Assembly (NCBI GenBank): GCA_021737115.1
Contig: JAIPER010000068.1
Location: forward strand, 1-12,371
DNA: 12,371 nucleotides
DNA from: Desulfohalobiaceae bacterium
Lineage (GTDB): Bacteria > Desulfobacterota > Desulfovibrionia > Desulfovibrionales > Desulfothermaceae
Direction: 5' to 3'
Shown: piece after piece, positions 1-5,820 of the stretch
How the letters are laid out: each line of letters begins with the position of its first letter
Numbering within the stretch: position 1 is the stretch's first letter
The notes under the pieces: generated by a model
What the model was told of the DNA's origin: nothing
Database searches by the model: none
What the model saw: only the letters and a program-made list of their open reading frames with translations
Made by a program: the position numbers and the translations under genes

Positions 1-1177
1 GGTCGGTTTCAGGCTCTCCGAGTTCGAAACCATGGCCCAGGGTTCTCTCAAGCAATTCCAGGCCGTCTCCGTCGGGCTCGAGGAGCCCGGCCAGCACCGT
101 TTTCCAGTTCCAGACCGGATGCCTCGTCCCGGCCAGCACACGGCAGAAAAAAGACTTCCCGCTGCCCGGCCCTCCGGTGACCGCTACCCTCTGAGGTCTG
201 CGCCCTAATCGGACAAGGACCCGCTGAAAATCCAGGGGCACTTCCCTGGAGAAGCTCAGCTCCTCCCTGCTGAGCGGGTGCCTGAAGCCGAGTCGAAACG
301 AGTGCAGCATCTGTCTGCCGACCAGTCTGGCCAGTCCCGGGTCCTTCCTGGAGAACTCGGCCCAGCGGGCCGGGCCGTAAGTCCTGTCCCCCAGGATCGG
401 ATGGCCAAGATGGGCCAGGTGGACCCGGATCTGATGGGTCCGTCCGGTGATGATCCTGACCTTGAGCAGGCTGAAGGCCTCTTCGGGAAAGACAAAGAGG
501 ACCTCGTACAACGACAGGGCCTCCCGGCCGGTCTTGGGCAGAACCGCGATCCTGGTCTTGGAGTCAGGATCTCTGCCCAGGGGAAGGTTGATCTCTCCCC
601 GGTCTTGTTCCGGGCGACCGTGAACCAGAGCCAGGTACTCCTTGCTGATCCGCCGTTCGGCCAGATCCCGCATGAGCAGCTCCCGGCACCCTGAGCTGAG
701 GGCCGCCAGCATCAACCCGGAGGTCGACTTGTCCAGACGATGGACAATGCCGGGACGAAGCGGATCCTGATCCGCGATCTCCGGGTAGGCGGCCAGGAGA
801 TGATTGGCCAGGGTGACCTCCTGAGAGGACACCGCGGGATGGACGCTCAAACCCGCCGGCTTGTCCAGGACCAGGAGGTGTTCGTCCTGCCAGATGATAT
901 CGAGGGCTGCCGATACAGGACGAATTCTTTCTTCGGGGAGATCCCGGCTCAACCGGAGCCGATCACCGGTGCGAACGAGCAGACTCGGCCGCCTGCAGGG
1001 GCTGCCGTTTACGTCCGCCCTGCCTGCCTTGATCCACTCGCTGATCCTGGCCCTGGAAATCCCTGTTTCTTCGAGCACCAGGGCCCAGTACTTATCCAGC
1101 CGCAGCCCGGAGCTCTCCTGGTCCACGGTTCTGATCAAGCTGTCGGCTGCTGACTTTTCCTGGATGATGTGCTCCAT
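1..1177 (-). CDS. rluD: RluA/RluD-family pseudouridine synthase fused to CoaE-like domain (partial, C-terminus off window)
   Basis: The reading frame is open from an ATG at 1177 to the left edge (392 codons). Residues ~24-75 form an S4 RNA-binding domain. Residues ~95-315 are an RluA/RluD pseudouridine synthase with the HRLDKSTSGL signature (146-155; D149 is the expected catalytic Asp) and GRTHQIRVHL (245-254). The fold then continues into a second domain: VAVTGGPGSGKS (331-342) is a Walker A motif of dephospho-CoA kinase type, and EPDGDG (367-372) fits the CoaE helix that follows. Where CoaE normally has DAD, this protein reads WNWK (356-359), so kinase activity is doubtful. I recall RluD-CoaE fusions from Desulfovibrio; the fusion itself is read directly here. 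The start is uncertain: AGGA sits directly against the ATG, and an in-frame GTG at 1237 lies inside a repeat. The pseudouridine synthase call is firm; the CoaE-like call is good but incomplete. Confidence 0.88.
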   Translation of the reverse strand, partial: MEHIIQEKSAADSLIRTVDQESSGLRLDKYWALVLEETGISRARISEWIKAGRADVNGSPCRRPSLLVRTGDRLRLSRDLPEERIRPVSAALDIIWQDEHLLVLDKPAGLSVHPAVSSQEVTLANHLLAAYPEIADQDPLRPGIVHRLDKSTSGLMLAALSSGCRELLMRDLAERRISKEYLALVHGRPEQDRGEINLPLGRDPDSKTRIAVLPKTGREALSLYEVLFVFPEEAFSLLKVRIITGRTHQIRVHLAHLGHPILGDRTYGPARWAEFSRKDPGLARLVGRQMLHSFRLGFRHPLSREELSFSREVPLDFQRVLVRLGRRPQRVAVTGGPGSGKSFFCRVLAGTRHPVWNWKTVLAGLLEPDGDGLELLERTLGHGFELGEPETD

Positions 1178-1184
1178 TCCTGTC

Positions 1185-1205
1185 AGGCCTGCCAGAGGCA
1201 GGGCT
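1185..1205 (-). promoter_or_regulatory. Hairpin in the leader of the pseudouridine synthase gene
   Basis: Arms 1185-1193 and 1197-1205 pair at 8 of 9 positions around the trinucleotide loop AGA, just upstream of the ATG at 1177. No T-run follows, so it is not a typical terminator. It could influence translation start or be incidental. The top of this stem, TGCCAGAGGCA, recurs in the hairpin at 1411-1437. Confidence 0.3.
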
Positions 1206-1230
1206 CGTATGAAACTTGATTTTTCTTTCT

Positions 1231-1304
1231 CCGTCACCCCGGCGAAGGCCGGGGTCCAGCTCTTACATTTTCAGACTGGATTCCGGCCTCCGCCGGAATG
1301 ACGG
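1231..1304. repeat. REPIN-like doublet: two inverted 29-nt palindromic units
   Basis: Unit A (1231-1259) and unit B (1276-1304) are inverted copies separated by 16 bp. Both begin CCGTCA, have a GGCG-AGGCC core and end TCCAG when read from their outer edge inward. They differ at five positions. Two CC/TT and GG/AA changes per unit keep each small internal hairpin paired (CCCCGGC/GCCGGGG in A; TTCCGGC/GCCGGAA in B). This is the pattern of REP doublets (REPINs) mobilised by REP-associated tyrosine transposases in many proteobacteria. No transposase gene is in the window. It lies between the mqnC 3' end and the pseudouridine synthase gene. Confidence 0.8.
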
Positions 1305-1403
1305 ATGAGGTGACTCAAAGTTTCTTTTTTGATCAAACTGGCAAAGACGGACTTCAGCATGATGAGTTAAACTGCAGGCCAATAAATTCTTATATATTAA
1401 TTA

Positions 1404-1432
1404 ATTATATGTCAGCTTTGCCAGAGGCAAAA
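1404..1432 (-). promoter_or_regulatory. Possible sigma70 promoter for the pseudouridine synthase gene
   Basis: On the minus strand a perfect TATAAT (1409-1404) lies 17 bp downstream of a poor -35 element, TTTTGC (1432-1427). The surrounding 1381-1410 stretch is almost entirely A/T in a GC-rich region. The weakness is that the -35 falls inside the hairpin stem at 1411-1437 and the start codon is 227 bp away, beyond the repeat doublet. Confidence 0.3.
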
Positions 1433-1437
1433 CTGAC
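1411..1437 (-). terminator. Hairpin after mqnC, probable transcript end
   Basis: Arms 1411-1422 and 1426-1437 pair over 12 bp with one mismatch around an AGA loop, starting 17 bp past the mqnC stop codon. On the minus strand it is followed by an A/T-rich tract rather than a clean U-run, so it is a non-canonical terminator or a 3'-end-stabilising hairpin. Confidence 0.5.
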
Positions 1438-1453
1438 CACTGATCTCTCTCTC

Positions 1454-2515
1454 CTAAACCGGACTGTAGTCCATTCTCCGCTGACAGGGGATGAAGCCCG
1501 CCTCCTGGATCGTGTCTTCGATCTCCTGCCTGCTCATCTTGAAGTCCACCCCGGAAGCAGCCACGACATTTTCTTCGATCATGGTCGAGCCGAAGTCATT
1601 GGCCCCGAAAAAGAGTCCGAGCTGTCCGATCTTGGCTCCCATGGTCACCCAGGAGACCTGAAGGTTGGGGAAATTATCCAGAACCATCCTGGAGAGGGCC
1701 AGGGTCCGCAGGTATTCAACGCTGGTGATCCTCTCTGCGGAGAGCTTGGTATTGTCCGGCTGAAAGGTCCAGGGGATGAAGGCGGTGAACCCGCCGGTCT
1801 CGTCCTGCAGTTCGCGCAGGGCAAGGAGGTGGTCCACTCGTTCTCCGAGGCTTTCCAGGTGGCCGAACATCATGGTCGCCGTGGTCTTCAGCCCCAGCCC
1901 GTGGGCCGAGCGCATGACCTGCAGCCACTCCCCGGCGCTGCATTTGTTCGGAGAGACCAGTTTCCTGACCCGGTCCACCAGGATTTCGGCGCCGCCCCCG
2001 GGAATGGAGTCCAGGCCCGAACGGATGAGCCGTTTCAAGACTTCTTCAGGGTCCAGGGAGGAAACCTCGGCAAAGTGGATGATCTCCGGGGGAGAAAACC
2101 CGTGGATATGGATGCCGGGGTAATCTTTCTTGATGAAAGCGAGCAGCGCCTCATAAAAAGAGAGGTCCAGGCCTGGATGATGGCTGCCCTGGAGCAGGAT
2201 CTGGGTCCCGCTCAGGGCAAGGGTCTCCTCGATTTTTCGGCCCAGATCCTCTCTGGAGAGTACAAAGCCGCCGTCCTGGTCCGGCTTGCGATAAAAAGCA
2301 CAGAACTTGCAGCCGCAGACGCAGATGTTGGAATAATTGATGTTCCTGTCCACGACATAGGTGACCACGTTTCCGGGATGCAGATTCAACCTGCGTTCAT
2401 GAGCCGCAGCAGCCAGGTCGAAGAAATCGGCCTCCCGGTATAGGCACAGGGCCGCCTCCCTGTCGAGACGACCCCCCTTTGCAGCCTCTTTCAAAAGTTC
2501 GCTTTGCTGATTCAT
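1454..2515 (-). CDS. mqnC: Cyclic dehypoxanthinyl futalosine synthase MqnC (radical SAM)
   Basis: The 353-residue protein is a radical SAM enzyme of the futalosine (alternative menaquinone) pathway. MqnC converts dehypoxanthine futalosine to its cyclic form in the cytoplasm. The CxxxCxxC cluster motif is C65-C69-C72 (within NICVCGCKFCAFYR), followed by LLQGSHHPGL (106-115), GGGAEI and FGHLE, all in the order seen in MqnC/MqnE proteins. The family usually has QGG before the HP; here it is QGS. Length is normal. It is the last gene of the cvpA-mazG-mqnE-mqnC run, 15 bp after mqnE. An AGGG sits 6 bp before the ATG. Its neighbour mqnE is a paralogue. The MqnC versus MqnE assignment rests on the N-terminal and C-terminal forms of the two proteins, and I am fairly sure of it. 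Confidence 0.92.
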   Translation of the reverse strand: MNQQSELLKEAAKGGRLDREAALCLYREADFFDLAAAAHERRLNLHPGNVVTYVVDRNINYSNICVCGCKFCAFYRKPDQDGGFVLSREDLGRKIEETLALSGTQILLQGSHHPGLDLSFYEALLAFIKKDYPGIHIHGFSPPEIIHFAEVSSLDPEEVLKRLIRSGLDSIPGGGAEILVDRVRKLVSPNKCSAGEWLQVMRSAHGLGLKTTATMMFGHLESLGERVDHLLALRELQDETGGFTAFIPWTFQPDNTKLSAERITSVEYLRTLALSRMVLDNFPNLQVSWVTMGAKIGQLGLFFGANDFGSTMIEENVVAASGVDFKMSRQEIEDTIQEAGFIPCQRRMDYSPV

Positions 2516-2530
2516 GTTTTCCCTGCACTT

Positions 2531-3631
2531 TTATCCGGAAACGACCGTTTCGAAACTGCCGTTTCGCTGCACCGGGTTGAGCCCGCATCCTCTGATCATC
2601 CCTTCCAGCTCAAAACGGGACAGGATCTGGGGCGAGTCCGCCCCGGCCATGTGCCCGATCTTCTCCTCGACCACGGTGCCGTCCAGATCGTTGGCCCCGT
2701 AAAAAAGAGCTGCCTGGGCCTGTTTCAGGCCGAGCATCACCCAGTAGCTCTTGATGTTGGGGATATTGTCCAGCAGGAGGCGGGAGACGGCCATGGTCTT
2801 CAACTCTTCGATCCCGGACAGCGGGGCGATCCCTTTGAGGCTGTTGTTCCTGGTCTGGAAAGGCAGGGGGATGAAGCAGACAAAGCCGCCGGTTCTGTCC
2901 TGAAGCCGGCGCAGAAGGTCCAAATGCTCCAGCCTGTGCCGCCTTTCTTCCAGATGGCCGAAGAGCATCGTACAATTGGTCTTGATCCCCATCTCGTGGG
3001 CCTCCTGCGAGATGTCCAGCCAGCGTTGGCCTGATATCTTCTGAGGACAGATCTGTTTTCTGATCTCCGGGGCAAATATTTCGGCTCCCCCGCCCGGCAT
3101 CATGTCCAGACCGGCGGCCTTGAGTCTGCAAAGGACCTGGGCCGTGGATATTTGTTCCTGCTTCGCAAAATGCTCGATCTCGACGGCGGTGAAGCACTTG
3201 AGGGTCGCCCGGGGGCGGAGTTCCTTGAAGAGCTTAAGCATATCCTCATAAAACGCCAAGGGCAGATCCGGATGGCATCCGCCAACGCAATGGATTTCAG
3301 TGATCGGTTGCCTGGCCTGGGACAGGATTTTGGCCCGAACGTCTTCCAGACTGAACAAAAAGGCCCCGTTCTTCCCTTTTGCGCGGTGATAGGAGCAAAA
3401 ACTGCAGTGGTTGACGCAGATATTGGTGTAGTTCAACTGCTGGTTCAAGACATACGTGGTATCATCCCCGTGTATTTTTCGCCGTAAGAAGTGGGCCAGA
3501 CTGCCCAGGACAAGGGGATCGGGGCAGGCAAAGAGCTGTTCGCCCTCTTCGAGGCTCAGCCGCTCCCCGGCCAGGGTTTTTTCGTATATCCCGGAAAAGC
3601 CGTATTTCTTGTAAAAATCTTTATCCGTCAT
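2531..3631 (-). CDS. mqnE: Aminodeoxyfutalosine synthase MqnE (radical SAM)
   Basis: This radical SAM enzyme adds a SAM-derived adenosyl radical to 3-[(1-carboxyvinyl)oxy]benzoate to give aminodeoxyfutalosine, an early step of the futalosine menaquinone pathway. With the start at 3631 it has 366 residues, the usual size. The CxxxCxxC motif is C72-C76-C79 (NICVNHCSFCSYHR), followed by VGGCHPDLPL (116-125), MMPGGGAEIF and FGHLE. An upstream in-frame ATG at 3739 would add 36 residues that overlap mazG and resemble nothing in the family, so I chose the ATG of MTDKDFYKKYG, 11 bp after the mazG stop. The ribosome-binding site is weak (GAGG about 14 bp upstream, within mazG), which suggests translation coupled to mazG. 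Confidence 0.93.
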   Translation of the reverse strand: MTDKDFYKKYGFSGIYEKTLAGERLSLEEGEQLFACPDPLVLGSLAHFLRRKIHGDDTTYVLNQQLNYTNICVNHCSFCSYHRAKGKNGAFLFSLEDVRAKILSQARQPITEIHCVGGCHPDLPLAFYEDMLKLFKELRPRATLKCFTAVEIEHFAKQEQISTAQVLCRLKAAGLDMMPGGGAEIFAPEIRKQICPQKISGQRWLDISQEAHEMGIKTNCTMLFGHLEERRHRLEHLDLLRRLQDRTGGFVCFIPLPFQTRNNSLKGIAPLSGIEELKTMAVSRLLLDNIPNIKSYWVMLGLKQAQAALFYGANDLDGTVVEEKIGHMAGADSPQILSRFELEGMIRGCGLNPVQRNGSFETVVSG

Positions 3632-3642
3632 GTGCTTGTATT

Positions 3643-4437
3643 TCAGCCCTCGGCCTTTTTGACTTCCTCCCAGAGTCGGTCCTTGGACTCCAGGTCGAGT
3701 GTGTCCCAGTCCAGCCCTTTTTGTTCGGCCAGAACACACATGTTTCGAAAACGCCTGACAAACTTGGAGTTGGCCCGCAACAGGGCTCCACTGGACTTGA
3801 TCCCCTGCCTGCGCCCCAACTCCACCAGGTTGAAGAGAAGATCTCCGAACTCTTCCTCTTTGGCCTCCGGATCACCGTCCGCGACCGCCCTCAGCCATTC
3901 CTCCCACTCCCGGGTCAAGGCCTGGCGGTGATCCACGTTCGTTTTCCAGGTAAATCCGTCCCTGGCGGCCTTGGAGTTGAGTCGGTAGGCCTTGAGAAGC
4001 GGGGGCAAGCCCTCGGGAATGTTGGCAAAGAGGTTTTCAGGCTTCGGATCCTGGTTGCCGGCCCTCTTTTCCTGTTTCTTGATCGCTTCCCACTGCTGGT
4101 GCAGCTCCTGGCGAGTGTTTATGGAAGCTTCTCCAAAAACATGGGGATGTCGTCCCTTCATTTTCCTGACGTTTTCCTGCCAGACCTCGGAGAGTTCCAG
4201 CCCCTGCTCCCCATTCAGGAGCACGGTCAGGAAAAAGAGCAGGAAAAAGACGTCCCCGAGTTCTTCCCTGACACCGGCCCGGTCTTTCGACCTGACGGCC
4301 TCCACCAGCTCATAGGTCTCTTCCAGAAGGTAGTCGCAGAGCGTGTCCGGGGTCTGTTCCTTGTCCCAGCCACAGCCGTTTTCCCCCAGAAGTCCGCCGA
4401 TCAGTTCCAGGATCTCGTCTGGACGTGCTTCATGCAT
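3643..4437 (-). CDS. mazG: Nucleoside triphosphate pyrophosphohydrolase MazG
   Basis: The 264-residue protein hydrolyses (d)NTPs to NMP and PPi, which is thought to clean the nucleotide pool. It has two MazG domains. The first carries GCGWDKEQT (21-29) and the metal-binding pattern EExxE...ExxD as E39, E40, E43, E59 and D62 (LLEETYEL and EELGD). The second (~170-262) has EEEFGDLLF (194-202), but its upstream EExxE half is imperfect, so the first domain is more clearly complete. Length matches E. coli-type two-domain MazG. It lies 21 bp after cvpA and 11 bp before mqnE in one operon. The start ATG at 4437 lacks a strong Shine-Dalgarno sequence. Confidence 0.93.
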   Translation of the reverse strand: MHEARPDEILELIGGLLGENGCGWDKEQTPDTLCDYLLEETYELVEAVRSKDRAGVREELGDVFFLLFFLTVLLNGEQGLELSEVWQENVRKMKGRHPHVFGEASINTRQELHQQWEAIKKQEKRAGNQDPKPENLFANIPEGLPPLLKAYRLNSKAARDGFTWKTNVDHRQALTREWEEWLRAVADGDPEAKEEEFGDLLFNLVELGRRQGIKSSGALLRANSKFVRRFRNMCVLAEQKGLDWDTLDLESKDRLWEEVKKAEG

Positions 4438-4458
4438 AATTAAAACTCGGGCTCTGTA

Positions 4459-5010
4459 TCATTCCGGGTTGCGCAACTTTTCGAGCAGACTTCCTTCCCA
4501 CTTTTTCTGTAATTGCTCGCTTTTCTGTTCAAAATTCTCTTTCAATTCCTGGGGCACGAGTCCGGTCAGATTCCTGGCAAAGAGGCTGATGTAGGGAGAA
4601 GTCAGGGAATCGGTCAAAAGCGAAGTCTGTGGAGACAGAAACAGGGTCATCAGGAAGAGGATCAGGGAACAGAGCAGGCCTCCCTTGCCAAGACCCAGCA
4701 TTCCTCCCCCGAACCTGTCCACCCAGCTGAGCATGACGATATCCAGAAACCTCCGGAGGACATGGGCGATGCAGATAACCGCCAGCAGGGCTGCTGCAAA
4801 CAGGGTGACGTAGCTCACGATGGCTGCGTATTGGGGGTTGCTGATCACCCGCTGCACAACAAGAGAAAGTTGTTCAAAATAGTTGTTGGCAACGACAAAC
4901 CCAAAAACAAGCCCGAAGATAGAGGCGAATTCCTTGACCAACCCCCGCATCAGACCCCGGATCAGGGTGTAGGCCAGAATCGAGATAAAGATGATATCCA
5001 GGCTGTTCAT
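4459..5010 (-). CDS. cvpA: CvpA family membrane protein
   Basis: This is a 183-residue inner-membrane protein of the CvpA (colicin V production protein) family, whose molecular role is not well defined. About four hydrophobic segments are visible (~4-18, 28-42, 61-85, 103-125), followed by a charged, probably helical cytoplasmic tail (LKENFEQKSEQLQKKW). WVDRFGGGMLGLGKG (96-110) is the family's central signature. A longer in-frame ATG at 5070 exists, but I chose 5010 because GGCGGGG lies 8 bp upstream and a good promoter ends just before it; the longer form would begin upstream of that promoter. First gene of the operon leading into mazG, mqnE and mqnC. Confidence 0.88.
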   Translation of the reverse strand: MNSLDIIFISILAYTLIRGLMRGLVKEFASIFGLVFGFVVANNYFEQLSLVVQRVISNPQYAAIVSYVTLFAAALLAVICIAHVLRRFLDIVMLSWVDRFGGGMLGLGKGGLLCSLILFLMTLFLSPQTSLLTDSLTSPYISLFARNLTGLVPQELKENFEQKSEQLQKKWEGSLLEKLRNPE

Positions 5011-5032
5011 ATGTTTTCCCCGCCTTTTGGGG

Positions 5033-5061
5033 ATACTACCTGCGGTCAGCCGGAAAATCAA
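5033..5061 (-). promoter_or_regulatory. sigma70-type promoter of the cvpA-mazG-mqnE-mqnC operon
   Basis: On the minus strand TTGATT (5061-5056) and TAGTAT (5038-5033) are separated by exactly 17 bp. Transcription would start near 5026, giving a leader of about 16 nt that contains the cvpA ribosome-binding site. It is divergent from the promoter at 5114-5142. Confidence 0.65.
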
Positions 5062-5113
5062 GCAGGCCATCCAGGCCCGGGATGTTGACTCCGGGTTGCC
5101 GGAAATTCATCTC

Positions 5114-5142
5114 TTGACAGTCCCGGCATCAGTGCCTACTTT
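5114..5142 (+). promoter_or_regulatory. sigma70-type promoter of the 123-residue protein gene
   Basis: A perfect TTGACA (5114-5119) lies 17 bp before TACTTT (5137-5142). The expected start point near 5149 leaves a leader of about 40 nt ending in the strong AAGGAG (5176-5181), 7 bp before the ATG. Confidence 0.65.
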
Positions 5143-5188
5143 TTTCTTTTTACTTTGCATATACATAACCTTGAAAAGGAGAGAGATT

Positions 5189-5560
5189 ATGACTCAGGAT
5201 ATTCGGCTGGTGAAGCTCATCAACGGGGATATGGTTTTAGGCAAGATAGACGAAAATCAGGGGAAAATCATCGATCCGGCCACCGTGCAGATGATGCCCA
5301 CTCAGCAGGGAGGTGTGCAGATGGCCATCCTGCCCTTCGGGTACCCCTTTGACAATGAAATCGAAGGCGAAATCTCCACGGAGCATATCATGTACCACTA
5401 CAAGAATGTCCCGGATGACCTGAAGAACAAATACCTGGAGGCCGCCAGCAACCTGACGATCTCTTCGGCCAGCGATCTCCAGAACCTGCAGAAGATGGCC
5501 GGGGGCGGCGGGGGCGGCGGTCAAAAAGGCGGCAGCCTCAGCGACCTGCTCAAAGGCTGA
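5189..5560 (+). CDS. Conserved hypothetical protein, possibly Sm-like, with glycine-rich tail
   Basis: I do not recognise a named family with certainty. The 123-residue product starts at an ATG with a near-ideal ribosome-binding site (AAGGAG, 7-bp spacing). The N-terminal ~70 residues look beta-rich: IRLVKLINGDMVLGKI (5-20) resembles the first strands of Sm/LSm-like proteins, which often read LV.L.nG..v.G.i. An ILPFGYPF patch (47-54) and a helix-forming stretch (DDLKNKYLEAASNL, 76-89) follow. The tail has seven consecutive glycines (105-111) and ends SLSDLLKG. There is no signal peptide, membrane segment or cysteine. It is monocistronic, with its own strong promoter and terminator, suggesting a well-expressed stand-alone product. 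The Sm-like idea is inferred from pattern only. Confidence 0.85.
   Translation: MTQDIRLVKLINGDMVLGKIDENQGKIIDPATVQMMPTQQGGVQMAILPFGYPFDNEIEGEISTEHIMYHYKNVPDDLKNKYLEAASNLTISSASDLQNLQKMAGGGGGGGQKGGSLSDLLKG
5501..5520 (+). repeat. G-rich 9-bp tandem repeat encoding the polyglycine stretch
   Basis: GGGGGCGGC occurs twice in tandem (5501-5509, 5510-5518), followed by GG. It encodes part of the seven-glycine run. Two G5 tracts with shorter G runs between them could slip or form a G-quadruplex-like structure in the transcript. Confidence 0.7.
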
Positions 5561-5619
5561 ATTTGATCCCTCAGGGCGGACCCCGAGGGATCGAATTCAG
5601 CCTATAGTACTCTTTTTTT
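5555..5619 (+). terminator. Intrinsic terminator overlapping the stop codon of the 123-residue gene
   Basis: Arms 5555-5576 and 5581-5602 form a 22-bp stem (one mismatch, one G-T wobble) around a CGGA loop. A run of seven T (5613-5619) follows, about 10 nt past the stem, which is farther than usual. The left arm begins in the last sense codon, so the stop TGA lies inside the stem. Confidence 0.75.
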
Positions 5620-5664
5620 GGAATGCATTTTCCCTGCCTATTTAGCTTGCGGCTAACTGACTAC

Positions 5665-5696
5665 AAGGGCGGCCTGACTCTGGGTTCGCCCTTTTT
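5665..5696 (+). terminator. Second terminator-like hairpin
   Basis: AAGGGCG (5665-5671) pairs with CGCCCTT (5687-5693), and the T-run reaches 5696. The loop is 15 nt with a possible inner CC/GG pair. It is oriented for the plus strand. It may back up the terminator at 5555-5619 or end a short transcript; I see no clear promoter for one. Confidence 0.4.
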
Positions 5697-5710
5697 ATAC
5701 TTACAGTTAT

Positions 5711-5820
5711 ATAAATACTTACGGAAGGGATACATTGCAACAATGCCCAAATGTAGAGCATCGACTCCCAGGATTTTCGAATAATGCAAACCTCAATGTA
5801 TCCCTCCCGTAAGTATTTAT
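5711..5820. repeat. 27-bp inverted repeat abutting a start codon (MITE-like or regulatory)
   Basis: Left arm 5711-5737 and right arm 5794-5820 are inverted copies differing at one of 27 positions, with a 56-bp spacer that contains no ORF. The outer end reads ATAAATACTTACGG on either strand. The last two bases of the right arm are the A and T of the ATG at 5819. A TA flanks the inner part of the arm on both sides, which would fit a target duplication of a TA-specific element such as an IS630-type MITE, but a TA is too short to prove this. In RNA the arms would fold into a long stem that holds the start codon region. Whether it is a mobile remnant, a regulatory hairpin or a protein-binding site is unknown; the repeat itself is certain. 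Confidence 0.85.

Noticed and set aside
1298..2443. A 381-codon open frame on the plus strand antisense to mqnC
   Set aside because: It lies opposite a clear mqnC frame, begins in the repeat doublet, and its protein has no recognisable motifs; it is a shadow frame of GC-rich DNA.
2504..3487. Plus-strand open frames (176 and 111 codons) opposite mqnE
   Set aside because: Antisense shadows of mqnE with low-complexity Pro/Gly/Gln-rich translations.
3632..3739. Longer MqnE start at 3739
   Set aside because: The extra 36 residues overlap mazG and do not fit the family N-terminus; the ATG at 3631 gives the normal length.
5660..5697. GGGTTCGCCC resembling a tRNA T-arm
   Set aside because: No acceptor stem, D-arm or anticodon arm can be built around it; the bases fit a terminator hairpin better.
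5711..5820. Inverted repeat considered as a CRISPR repeat pair
   Set aside because: The two copies are inverted rather than direct, there are only two, and no cas gene is nearby.
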